From positions 1 to 35,047 of IMG/VR virus record IMGVR_UViG_3300032293_001188: a DNA stretch of 35,047 bases; one strand, written 5' to 3'. The position numbers were made by a program, and so were the translations under genes. Below the pieces are notes generated by a model. The model worked only from the letters and a program-made list of their open reading frames with translations. It ran no database searches and was not told the origin of the DNA. The stretch's first letter is position 1. Each line of letters begins with the position of its first letter. Positions 24,524-30,689 of the stretch are shown piece after piece. The DNA is from a virus.

Positions 24524-24851
24524 TGTTTCTCATTTTAGTACCGCTTATTTCCCTTATCTCTTGCGGTGGTTGGTGTTCTATCACTTCGTACCCTACATCC
24601 CTCCCATAGTTAAAGGATTCAATATCAGGTATAATGCTTAACATTACTTTACCTTCTGCTATCTCTACTCCTAAATGTTTATGTAACTCCATCATTACTT
24701 GCCAAGCATTAAGTGGATTATTCTCATCCTTCTCTACATCTCTTATTGCTATCCAAACCTTCTTACCTTTCTCCAACTGCTGATTGATTAACCATCTATG
24801 GCCTTCATGCCATGTCTGCCATCTCCCTATATAGAGTGCGTACTTTTTCAT
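24510..24851 (-). CDS. HxGH nucleotidyltransferase, possibly for sulfate activation
   Basis: The 113-aa protein starts [19 protein letters not shown], a variant of the GRFxPxHxGH motif, and ends with ISGTKMR, matching the ISxTxxR motif of the cytidylyl/adenylyltransferase superfamily. Between them is IIPDIESFNYGRDVGYEV. ATP sulfurylase belongs to the same superfamily, so a role in making APS is possible, but NMN adenylyltransferase-like activity cannot be excluded. It overlaps the APS kinase gene by 47 bp and the DUF2061 gene by 14 bp, which implies joint translation and a shared pathway. Confidence 0.65.
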   Translation of the reverse strand: MKKYALYIGRWQTWHEGHRWLINQQLEKGKKVWIAIRDVEKDENNPLNAWQVMMELHKHLGVEIAEGKVMLSIIPDIESFNYGRDVGYEVIEHQPPQEIREISGTKMRNNGIL

Positions 24852-25239
24852 AATCGTTTTTATTATTTGTGTTAATTAAAATGAAATCTTGCTGAGGTTC
24901 TTCGTATGTAGTTGTATGTGGACTTCTAATCTCATCACAACAAACATATATCTCAACAATATCATTACCCATTGCCTTTTTGAATTCTTCTCTCTGCTCT
25001 CTAAACGGAGCTATCACCGATACTATTACTGAATTGTATTTTGAATTAAGAAACTTAGCAATGTTTTGTGCTAACTCTACATTCTTCTTTCTACCTTCTG
25101 CTGAGTAATCTTTATTTTGGAATACATCTCTCAACTCATCACCATCAATTGTTACCGCATGTGTGTCAAGTTCTTTCTTCATCCAATTAGATAGAGTTGT
25201 CTTACCAGCGCCTGATTGTCCTGTTATCCAAAATATCAT
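24805..25239 (-). CDS. cysC: Adenylyl-sulfate (APS) kinase
   Basis: The 144-aa protein has the P-loop GQSGAGKT at residues 7-14, the APS-kinase DGDELR at about 32-37, SAEGRKKN near 46-53, and [15 protein letters not shown], which matches the family's 'iSPyr..R' strand. A shortened lid and C-terminal region, [18 protein letters not shown], replaces the usual longer one; host enzymes are about 200 aa. The enzyme phosphorylates APS to PAPS, the sulfate donor of sulfotransferases, in the cytoplasm. It overlaps the HNH gene by 4 bp (ATGA) and the nucleotidyltransferase by 47 bp. With the sulfotransferase at 14.8-15.2 kb it gives the phage both PAPS synthesis and use. Confidence 0.85.
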   Translation of the reverse strand: MIFWITGQSGAGKTTLSNWMKKELDTHAVTIDGDELRDVFQNKDYSAEGRKKNVELAQNIAKFLNSKYNSVIVSVIAPFREQREEFKKAMGNDIVEIYVCCDEIRSPHTTTYEEPQQDFILINTNNKNDYEKVRTLYREMADMA

Positions 25240-25826
25240 ACAGTAGTTGGTTTATTCTTTCTTAGCTTCTTACCAGCGTAACGGATTGGTTTCTTTTTGT
25301 ATAACTTCTTACCTGATGATAGAGTAGCACATAGAGAATGATGTGAGAAACCATTTACCATAGCACATTCCTTAATTGAATTGTACTTAACTCCGTCATA
25401 ATAAATAGGACGAGTAACTGATTCTCTACCTAACACTACAAACGCGTGTGTTATGTTTTGTTGTCTTGTCATCCATTCTAAGTTCTCTACTCTATTGTCT
25501 TGCTTCTTACCATTGATGTGATTCACTTCTAATGGTATCTCTTTACTATCTACATCATACGTTGGTAATGGTTTAGGTATGAAGGCCTCTGCTACTAACC
25601 TGTGTACTCTAATCCATTTACGAATACCTTTACCATTTGTATCTCTACCAAATAGTCCTACTTCCAAATATCCTCTGTTGTGTTCTTTAGGTCTGATAGG
25701 ATATAGTCCACCACTTAGGAATGCTTTAGTAGCGTGTACATTTGAATACACTATACCATTTGCTGAAATAAAATAGTTAGGGAATCCTTCAATGCCCATT
25801 ATTGGGTCTTTTACATTACTTGCCAT
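25236..25826 (-). CDS. HNH homing-type endonuclease (NUMOD4-HNH-NUMOD1)
   Basis: About 196 aa from the ATG at 25824-25826, which follows the upstream stop by one base; a longer frame starts at 25856 but overlaps the previous gene. A NUMOD4-like start ([17 protein letters not shown]) is followed by a HNH core, [13 protein letters not shown] and [18 protein letters not shown], with the His, Asn and His-region residues in place. A C-terminal NUMOD1-like DNA-binding repeat ([18 protein letters not shown]) and a basic tail complete it. Free-standing HNH enzymes of this kind promote their own spread and that of flanking DNA. It lies directly before cysC, coupled by ATGA. Confidence 0.85.
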   Translation of the reverse strand: MASNVKDPIMGIEGFPNYFISANGIVYSNVHATKAFLSGGLYPIRPKEHNRGYLEVGLFGRDTNGKGIRKWIRVHRLVAEAFIPKPLPTYDVDSKEIPLEVNHINGKKQDNRVENLEWMTRQQNITHAFVVLGRESVTRPIYYDGVKYNSIKECAMVNGFSHHSLCATLSSGKKLYKKKPIRYAGKKLRKNKPTTV

Positions 25827-25827
25827 A

Positions 25828-26046
25828 TTATTGTTTTTTGTTTTGTCCAAATTCATTTAACATATCATCAAAGGCCTGCTCTAATGCTAACTTGCTGAGG
25901 TTTTGATAATACGCTTTCTTCTTTTCTAAATCGTAACCTTGCGTATCAATAAGGTCACCCATCTTACTAAAGTCTGGTATTGCTAAGAATCCCATTTCTT
26001 CCATATCCTTTTGGATTTCATTTGCCAAATCTGCCTGTGTTTTCAT
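25828..26046 (-). CDS. Hypothetical small helical protein
   Basis: The 72-aa protein ([20 protein letters not shown], then [22 protein letters not shown]) is mostly helical and charged with no recognised domain. It is the second gene of the leftward train, 11 bp after the replication-type gene. A regulatory or replication accessory role is possible from position only. Confidence 0.55.
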   Translation of the reverse strand: MKTQADLANEIQKDMEEMGFLAIPDFSKMGDLIDTQGYDLEKKKAYYQNLSKLALEQAFDDMLNEFGQNKKQ

Positions 26047-26057
26047 TTTATATTGTT

Positions 26058-26618
26058 TTAATTTGATTTTAGATATTCAGTAGGGTCTATCACTATTCCC
26101 ATTTCATATAATTCCTGATAAGATTTATTTTTAAGACTTTCAGCATTACCAGGAAACAGTATCCCAGGTACAGTAGTATTCTTTTGTAACCTACTTCTTT
26201 TATTAACTACTTCTTTTATTAACTCCTTCTTTTCTATACTTACTGAATTTCCTACTAACTGATTTTCAGTGTTACTGATTTTCAGTAAGTCTGATTCTAA
26301 GTAAGTCGGTGTTTCATATACACTATGATGCCACCCCTTTAATAAACCATTCTCCATAATTCTATGTGATTTTATGTAACCAGCTGCTTCTAATCCTTTC
26401 CATGCTTTATTAAACGCATCTCTACCAATATTCATTTTCCTCCATATATTAGTTTTAATGATAGAGAATGTTTTTGGCAAGGATAATAAATGTACGATAA
26501 CACTTTTTTGATTTGGTGTTAGAGTACTGCTTTGTAAAATACTATTAGAGATGGGAGTATAATCACTCTTACCCTTTTTGGGGTCTCTATTAATTTTTGA
26601 TGTATTGTGTATTGCCAT
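26058..26618 (-). CDS. Winged-helix replication initiator-like protein
   Basis: About 186 aa from the ATG at 26616-26618 (MAIHNTSKINRD). The frame is open upstream to 26738, but those 40 residues are unlikely to be translated. The core (about 25-100) reads LTPNQKSVIVHLLSLPKTFS, NIWRKMNIGRDAFNKAWKGLEAAGYIKSHRI, a winged helix of the DnaD / RepA-N type used by phage and plasmid replication starters. The C-terminal part is Lys/Asn-rich and less ordered. It is the first leftward gene and lies beside the repeat-rich, DnaA-box-bearing region, which fits an initiator binding its own origin. Confidence 0.65.
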   Translation of the reverse strand: MAIHNTSKINRDPKKGKSDYTPISNSILQSSTLTPNQKSVIVHLLSLPKTFSIIKTNIWRKMNIGRDAFNKAWKGLEAAGYIKSHRIMENGLLKGWHHSVYETPTYLESDLLKISNTENQLVGNSVSIEKKELIKEVVNKRSRLQKNTTVPGILFPGNAESLKNKSYQELYEMGIVIDPTEYLKSN

Positions 26619-26698
26619 ACTACTATTTAAGTTTTCTATATATAAATATACACTTTTACACCAAACGATAAAAAATAGCAATCTTTTTTTAACAAATG

Positions 26699-26714
26699 TG
26701 ATGAGCGGTAAAAT
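26699..26714. repeat. TGATGAGCGGTAAAAT, inverted copy of the ACCGCTCATCA operator-like repeat
   Basis: This 16-mer is the exact reverse complement of 26953-26968. A shorter third copy (ACCGCTCATCA, 26938-26948) lies 20 bp before the latter. Three copies in two orientations between divergent genes look like binding sites for the winged-helix initiator or a repressor. Confidence 0.6.
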
Positions 26715-26735
26715 ATAAGGATGAATGGTATTAAA

Positions 26736-26743
26736 CAAATTTA
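26736..26743 (-). promoter_or_regulatory. Possible leftward -7 element TAAATTTG
   Basis: On the minus strand TAAATTTG matches TAnnTTTG, with a TTG about 20 nt upstream inside the 26758 palindrome. It would drive the initiator gene starting at 26618. A single weak match in AT-rich DNA. Confidence 0.3.
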
Positions 26744-26757
26744 TAACTTATAGTTTA

Positions 26758-26828
26758 TTGATTATCAATCAGTTATAGCATATAAAATAACGCTAATATG
26801 TAAGTTATTGATTATCAACCAGTTATGA
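26758..26828. repeat. Two TTGATTATCAA palindromic iterons, 50 bp apart
   Basis: TTGATTATCAATCAGTTAT at 26758 and TTGATTATCAACCAGTTATG at 26808 share the palindrome TTGATTATCAA followed by CAGTTAT. Related copies lie at 27747 and 30145. The second copy is followed 24 bp later by the DnaA boxes, an arrangement repeated at 27747. Confidence 0.7.
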
Positions 26829-26831
26829 GAA

Positions 26832-26851
26832 TGTGGATAACTTGTGGATAA
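26832..26851 (-). other. Tandem DnaA boxes
   Basis: Two perfect TTATCCACA boxes on the minus strand (TGTGGATAA at 26832-26840 and 26843-26851), 11 bp apart, about one helical turn. The same pair recurs at 27772-27791. Host DnaA binding is the obvious reading. Confidence 0.75.
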
Positions 26852-26901
26852 TTCCTTCAAAAGAATTAGGAATTGTAAGCGTTTTTTACTAACTTCGTGA
26901 T

Positions 26902-27036
26902 ATGAAAGTAATTAAAAATAGCAGAAGATATATGGTTACCGCTCATCAACCTATTTTACCGCTCATCACAAAGGCTAAAAATAGTTTCAAAATGATTAGG
27001 AATTTATCAGGAATCTTCGTATCTTTGTCCCTGTAG
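26902..27036 (+). CDS. Possible 44-aa leader ORF
   Basis: An ATG-to-TAG frame (MKVIKNSRRYMVTAH, then FVSLSL) runs through the operator repeats and the 27003-27027 promoter. It starts just after a degenerate promoter-like TAACTTCG. Overlap with regulatory elements makes real translation doubtful. Confidence 0.2.
   Translation: MKVIKNSRRYMVTAHQPILPLITKAKNSFKMIRNLSGIFVSLSL
27003..27027 (+). promoter_or_regulatory. Early rightward promoter 1 (TATCTTTG)
   Basis: TTTATCAGG followed by TTCGTATCTTTG. The end matches the Bacteroidota -7 element TAnnTTTG. The same composite recurs at 27813-27837 and 30615-30640. It lies 84 bp before the ATG at 27111 and is preceded by ATTAGGAATT shared with promoter 2. 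Confidence 0.75.
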
Positions 27037-27110
27037 AGAAAGTGATAGATACTATATATAATTTTTTTTTAATATAAACAAACGGAGTGGTTTCCGCAAA
27101 AACTAACAAT

Positions 27111-27746
27111 ATGACAAAATTTGAGTTAAAAACAATTTCATCAGTTTGCCCGGCAAATGACAATTTAGTATTTGATACGGCCGTAGGTTGTAAGTACAGG
27201 GCAATATTAGCACACAAACAATGTGACATACCAATCCAAATGGGTACTATATGGGTTAGAGTAGGTAGAGAGTACATCGCTCCTTATCAGGACCATTACT
27301 GGTGTGTTGAAGATACCGATACAGGTACAATCATTTATGACACTATAAGTGAATTACAAAGATTCTTCAAAGATACCTTTGTTGAAATGGGCGGTTACAA
27401 ACCAACCATAGTTAATAAAACTCCTTTCCTTAATAAAGATAATGAGGATATAAAAATATTAGAGATTTCAGGTGAGAAGTGGATAGGTAAACATCCTCAA
27501 CAATTTATGAATTGGTTAGGTAAAACATATAGAGATAGTAATTACGATATTATATATGTTGCCGATTTAATGCAGGATTTTAGAAACCCACATAGATTCT
27601 CAACAATGGCTGATATGGAATTAGAATTTGAGGTAATGTATAATAACTTATCAAATTGGTTGGACGTAAATGACCCAACACATGGTATGGTATTAGTTGG
27701 TGAAAACGGCGTAGAATACGCTGGAGGAGTAGAAATATCTAACTAA
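27111..27746 (+). CDS. Early protein of unknown function
   Basis: 211 aa from the ATG at 27111; a GTG at 27087 in the same frame is less likely. The protein (MTKFELKTISSVCPANDN, then IWVRVGREYIAPYQDHYWCV and a C-terminal VLVGENGVEYAGGVEISN) has no domain I recognise. It looks like a soluble alpha/beta protein. It is the first gene of the rightward early module, behind promoter 1 and next to the putative origin, and is followed by a second promoter. Early host-takeover or replication-related roles are possible, but the sequence does not show which. Confidence 0.7.
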   Translation: MTKFELKTISSVCPANDNLVFDTAVGCKYRAILAHKQCDIPIQMGTIWVRVGREYIAPYQDHYWCVEDTDTGTIIYDTISELQRFFKDTFVEMGGYKPTIVNKTPFLNKDNEDIKILEISGEKWIGKHPQQFMNWLGKTYRDSNYDIIYVADLMQDFRNPHRFSTMADMELEFEVMYNNLSNWLDVNDPTHGMVLVGENGVEYAGGVEISN

Positions 27747-27758
27747 TTGATAATCAAT
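27747..27758. repeat. TTGATAATCAAT iteron, third copy
   Basis: TTGATAATCAAT, then ACGTTACGA, directly after the stop of the 211-aa gene and 25 bp before a DnaA box pair. It is the same arrangement as at 26808-26851. Confidence 0.65.
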
Positions 27759-27771
27759 ACGTTACGAAAAA

Positions 27772-27791
27772 TGTGGATAACTTGTGGATAA
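27772..27791 (-). other. Tandem DnaA boxes, second pair
   Basis: Two perfect TTATCCACA boxes on the minus strand (27772-27780, 27783-27791), 11 bp apart. The flanking bases are nearly identical to the first pair, so a block of about 45 bp (DnaA pair plus ATTAGGAATT) has been duplicated. Confidence 0.75.
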
Positions 27792-27812
27792 TTCATTCAA
27801 AATAATTAGGAA

Positions 27813-27837
27813 TTTATCAGGATTTTTCGTAACTTTG
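27813..27837 (+). promoter_or_regulatory. Early rightward promoter 2 (TAACTTTG)
   Basis: TTTATCAGG, then TTTTTCGTAACTTTG, ending in a perfect TAnnTTTG -7 element. It is followed by an untranslated leader of about 75 nt with repeated TTTAACAA and a small TTGTG/CACAA inverted repeat at about 27892-27906, before the ATG at 27914. Drives the five-gene operon ending at 30029. Confidence 0.8.
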
Positions 27838-27913
27838 CTTCGTAATAAAAACAATTACAATAATTTAACAATTTAACAATTAAACAAAGGGTTGTGACCA
27901 ACACAAAACAATT

Positions 27914-28996
27914 ATGGCTAAGTATAGCAATGTAGTGAAACAAACACTTAAAAATCAAATGGATGAATTACAAACATCGTATTTAACCCACTTCAAAAAT
28001 GAAGTTAATAAAGCAGGTGGTACTGAATTTGTAATGGACACACCAAATGGTGTTAAGGTAACATTTACCTTAGATAAAATAAATGGTATTCACAATGTAG
28101 AATGGGCGATTAGTAATGGTATTACTTGTACTGCAACCATTGAAGGTCTTGATGAATATCATAACTTCAAAGTTAGGTACGATGCTCGTACATTTGAATC
28201 CGTTGTGTTGGCTAGGTACGGTAATACCGAAATCATTTCTTCACCGGTATTTAAGATTGATATTGAAGAAACATTAGTATCCTTGACTAAGGAGATGGAA
28301 AAAATCTATTGGTTCAAAACTGATAAAGAATTTATTCAAAATTTTGTAGAAACTAAATTGAATCAAAAAATTAAACTATTGTTTCCGTTGTACTCAAAGT
28401 ATATGGATGAGTATTTGGAAATACAACATCAGTATTCAAATTACGATTCAATGTTGTTAGATGCATGGAAGCAAAATGTACTTAAAACAGGTATGTTAGA
28501 GCATGAAAAATCATACGATTGGCAATGTAGAGAAAACGCTGATGGTATCTCTGACAGAATGAGAATATACAGCAGTAGTTTTAATCTATGGGATATACAT
28601 TGTGCAAACTATGAAGGTGGCACATACAAAAAAAGAAGTATCTATATGAATGAGGTAAACTACATAACTGAATATAAGAAAGGTAAGTTTGTAGCAGGAT
28701 TTGTTAAGGATTTTACATTACCTATTGAGTTGACTGATTATAATAACAATTTCAAAAAAGAGTATTACTTTACATCAGCAGGTGTTGATAAGTTCTTGAA
28801 TGAGGTATATAAAAAGAATACTTGGGCTGTTGAAAATAATTCTTTTGAAAGTGTTATTAAAGAAATCAACGATGGTGGTGAGGTAGAGATTAACATTGAT
28901 AATATCCAACCGGATGTATGGTACGCTTTACTTCCTAACCCAACTGGGTATGCAGAATTTATCACCGCTGAAATATTAGAATTGAACAATAATTAA
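27914..28996 (+). CDS. Early protein of unknown function, large
   Basis: The 360-aa protein is Lys/Glu/Asn/Tyr-rich and soluble. It has a beta-rich first third (VKVTFTLDKINGIHNVEWAI, then ATIEGLDEYHNFKVRYDART), a helical middle (about 125-185) and an alpha/beta end (NIQPDVWYALLPNPTGYAEF). No nucleotide-binding, nuclease or HTH motif is evident. It is the first gene behind promoter 2, whose strength and long leader suggest high early expression. I do not recognise the family. Confidence 0.7.
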   Translation: MAKYSNVVKQTLKNQMDELQTSYLTHFKNEVNKAGGTEFVMDTPNGVKVTFTLDKINGIHNVEWAISNGITCTATIEGLDEYHNFKVRYDARTFESVVLARYGNTEIISSPVFKIDIEETLVSLTKEMEKIYWFKTDKEFIQNFVETKLNQKIKLLFPLYSKYMDEYLEIQHQYSNYDSMLLDAWKQNVLKTGMLEHEKSYDWQCRENADGISDRMRIYSSSFNLWDIHCANYEGGTYKKRSIYMNEVNYITEYKKGKFVAGFVKDFTLPIELTDYNNNFKKEYYFTSAGVDKFLNEVYKKNTWAVENNSFESVIKEINDGGEVEINIDNIQPDVWYALLPNPTGYAEFITAEILELNNN

Positions 28997-29007
28997 ATTT
29001 ATAAATT

Positions 29008-29235
29008 ATGGTATATAAAATTAACGATACACAATTAGTTAGATTAATGCTCTATCACGAAATGTTAGAAGATAATTGGATTCTTTATAATTCTGCTTTG
29101 GAAGCAAATAGAAGAAATCATATTATGGAAATCTTAGCAGAAATAAGTAGAGAAGGTGATTACCATACTAAACATCAAGATATTCTAAATTATTTAGAAG
29201 CGTTACATAAAAAATACATAAAATATGGAAGATAG
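29008..29235 (+). CDS. Small early protein, unknown
   Basis: The 75-aa protein (MVYKINDTQLVRLMLYHEML, then NRRNHIMEILAEISREGDYH) is helical and charged. It lies 11 bp after the 360-aa gene and overlaps the next gene by 11 bp. No domain recognised. Confidence 0.6.
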   Translation: MVYKINDTQLVRLMLYHEMLEDNWILYNSALEANRRNHIMEILAEISREGDYHTKHQDILNYLEALHKKYIKYGR

Positions 29236-29536
29236 AATAATATCATTAGAGAGGCGCCTTATGGCGCTTCTCAATATCTTACCTAAAGAATGGCAGGATA
29301 AAGTAGAAGAAGAAAAGTTTATAATGAGGAAAGAGACTGGTAAGAAATACAAAGTACAATTCCTTATTGAAACTGATAAGGGTACTAAACCAATTACAAT
29401 AGATAACATTTGGGCATGGAGTGATAATGACGCTATGTATGTTGGGACAGTACTTAATGTTAAACCGGAAATGGATAGGTTACAAATAGAAGGTAAAATC
29501 CGTTTCTATAAAATAATAAATAAAAAAATATGTTAG
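29225..29536 (+). CDS. Small early protein, unknown
   Basis: The 103-aa protein has an N-terminal helix (EDRIISLERRLMALLNILPKEW) and a beta-rich C-terminal half (KYKVQFLIETDKGTKPITID, then NDAMYVGTVLNVKPEMD). Codons 9-16 form a GC-rich hairpin in the mRNA, unusual for this genome. It overlaps both neighbours (11 and 7 bp). Function unknown. Confidence 0.6.
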   Translation: MEDRIISLERRLMALLNILPKEWQDKVEEEKFIMRKETGKKYKVQFLIETDKGTKPITIDNIWAWSDNDAMYVGTVLNVKPEMDRLQIEGKIRFYKIINKKIC

Positions 29537-29715
29537 TAAATAAAAATCTCTTAAGAGAAATCGTACTATTGAATAGTATTGCAAAAATGATTGAAACAGA
29601 TAGAATAGAAATTATGCCTGGTTTAATTTCAAAGTTAGAACAATTACAAAGTGAATTACCATTTTGGATTACTGAATTAAAAGAAGTAATTGATAACCAT
29701 AAAAAAGATATATAA
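29530..29715 (+). CDS. Small early protein, unknown
   Basis: The 61-aa, probably all-helical protein (NLLREIVLLNSIAKMIETDR, then LISKLEQLQSELPFW) overlaps the preceding gene by 7 bp and shares one base with the next (TAATG). A small binding or inhibitor protein is possible; nothing specific is visible. Confidence 0.55.
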   Translation: MLVNKNLLREIVLLNSIAKMIETDRIEIMPGLISKLEQLQSELPFWITELKEVIDNHKKDI

Positions 29716-30029
29716 TGGAAAAAGAATTTAAGATGGCTATGATTAAGAACTTAAAGCCTTCACAATTGCAAGCATACATTAAACATCAAATATGGTTATG
29801 TATTCAAACAAAAGAACAATTAAAAGAATCATTTCAAAATGGTGAGTTTGAATTGCCAGGTAAGTTTTATAACGCAATGAATTACCAAAATGGTAGAATT
29901 GCTTCATTAAGTGAATTATATACGGACATTGGTAGAATGGGTAGTGGGATAACGCTTCCCTATCTAATGCCGGATAAAATATATGAAAATCCTACTAAAG
30001 TTATAGAGGATGAAGTTTCTGGTTTATAG
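29715..30029 (+). CDS. Small early protein, unknown
   Basis: The 104-aa protein (MAMIKNLKPSQLQAYIKHQI, then FYNAMNYQNGRIASLSELY) is last in the early operon, 16 bp before a strong terminator. It looks helical, with no recognised domain. Confidence 0.6.
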   Translation: MEKEFKMAMIKNLKPSQLQAYIKHQIWLCIQTKEQLKESFQNGEFELPGKFYNAMNYQNGRIASLSELYTDIGRMGSGITLPYLMPDKIYENPTKVIEDEVSGL

Positions 30030-30045
30030 GTTGATTTATAATTTA

Positions 30046-30069
30046 GGGGTGGTTTTCCACCCCTTTTTT
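30046..30069 (+). terminator. Strong rho-independent terminator of the early operon
   Basis: A perfect 7-bp G/C stem GGGGTGG / CCACCCC with a TTTT loop, followed by six T. It lies 16 bp after the stop of the last early gene. Confidence 0.92.
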
Positions 30070-30144
30070 ATGCCTTTGAGGGTAAGTATCCACCTAGAAT
30101 AAGGCACTCAGGAAGGGGCTAAAAAGGGGTTAATATGTATTAAA

Positions 30145-30163
30145 TTGATAATCAATGAGTTAT
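30145..30163. repeat. TTGATAATCAAT iteron, fourth copy
   Basis: TTGATAATCAATGAGTTAT, matching the copies at 26758, 26808 and 27747, but here without DnaA boxes. It lies between two terminators in a gene-free stretch of about 265 bp (30030-30294). Confidence 0.65.
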
Positions 30164-30178
30164 GATTTTGGGCATAAA

Positions 30179-30207
30179 AAGAGCCTGCTAAATGAAAACA
30201 GGCTCTT
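30179..30207 (-). terminator. Leftward terminator after the 102-aa gene
   Basis: A 9-bp perfect stem AAGAGCCTG / CAGGCTCTT with an 11-nt loop. On the minus strand it runs into a short T tract (about five T), so it ends transcription of the isolated gene at 30295-30603. It may work in both directions. Confidence 0.8.
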
Positions 30208-30294
30208 ATGGTGGGCTTTATTAACTTAAAATAATAGAAATATATAAATGGCAATTTAGATATAGGGCGCCCACCAATAATATATATAAGGAAA

Positions 30295-30603
30295 TTAGTT
30301 TTTTATAGGTACACAATTGGGTACGGACCTTCCGTCTAATATCTTAGTACCTATCGCTTCATAACCAGGCCAACATGAATCTTCTAATCCATCACCTTCC
30401 GCAAGTTTGATTCCTTTATATTGAATCTCTCTTAGTTTAGATGCAATTAAATTTACTCCACTCATTCCAGTCTCTTTACGATATGTTTCATAACATATAG
30501 CTGATGCTTGGTCTTGTTCGTAACCAGCATTAATTTCCGCTGGTATGCAATAAGCTAAATATTCTTCTTGTGTTTCTCCTGCTTTTGGTTTATCTACTGG
30601 CAT
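30295..30603 (-). CDS. Small conserved phage head-associated protein
   Basis: The 102-aa protein has an N-terminal half with GETQEEYLAYCIPAEIN and QASAICYETY, a 'GE..eey...C...E......qa.AIC' pattern common in head-gene proteins. Its end, EDSCWPGYEAIGTKILDGR then VPNCVPIK, recurs in many phage head or portal-linked proteins. In other phages it is near or fused to capsid or protease genes. Here it stands alone in reverse between two rightward units, with its own terminator and a divergent start 86 bp from the late sigma gene. Precise role unknown. Confidence 0.65.
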   Translation of the reverse strand: MPVDKPKAGETQEEYLAYCIPAEINAGYEQDQASAICYETYRKETGMSGVNLIASKLREIQYKGIKLAEGDGLEDSCWPGYEAIGTKILDGRSVPNCVPIKN

Positions 30604-30614
30604 AATAATTTGGT

Positions 30615-30640
30615 TTTATCAGGTATTTTTCGTACCTTTG
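30615..30640 (+). promoter_or_regulatory. Rightward promoter 3 (TACCTTTG), drives the gp55-like sigma gene
   Basis: TTTATCAGG, then TTTTTCGTACCTTTG, ending in TAnnTTTG. It has the same composite as promoters 1 and 2 with one extra spacer base. It lies 48 bp upstream of the ATG at 30689. Confidence 0.8.
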
Positions 30641-30642
30641 TC

Positions 30643-30689
30643 TTATAACAAACGAAAATGAAATTGTTATAATATAAACAATGTTATAA
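30643..30689. promoter_or_regulatory. Triple TGTTATAA repeat, possible operator
   Basis: TTATAACA at 30643 (inverted) and TGTTATAA at 30665 and 30682 lie between promoter 3 and the sigma gene start; the last touches the ATG. Such repeats over the transcription start suggest feedback control of the sigma gene. AT-rich, so chance is possible. Confidence 0.4.

Larger units (their letters stand above)
26619..27110. other. Divergent control region and candidate replication origin
   Basis: This gene-poor stretch of about 490 bp separates the leftward initiator gene from the rightward early operon. It contains two TTGATTATCAA palindromes spaced exactly 50 bp (26758, 26808), a pair of perfect DnaA boxes (26832-26851), an ACCGCTCATCA repeat set in both orientations, very AT-rich DNA (for example 27037-27080) and a good rightward promoter (27003-27027). 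Together these are the parts of a theta-type, initiator plus DnaA origin. Function is inferred from the sequence elements. Confidence 0.6.

Noticed and set aside
26641-26648. TATAAATA on the plus strand in the control region as a late promoter
   Set aside because: It points toward the early operon, more than 450 bp from the first gene and inside a TA-rich run; chance is likelier.
26618-26738. Longer N-terminus of the winged-helix replication protein
   Set aside because: The extra 40 residues lie in the control region, look like translated noncoding DNA (hydrophobic, Cys/Trp/Phe-rich), and the ATG at 26618 gives a normal start.
26996-27277. A 93-aa minus-strand frame over the promoter and early gene
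   Set aside because: It overlaps promoter 1 and the start of the real rightward gene and has no protein-like features.
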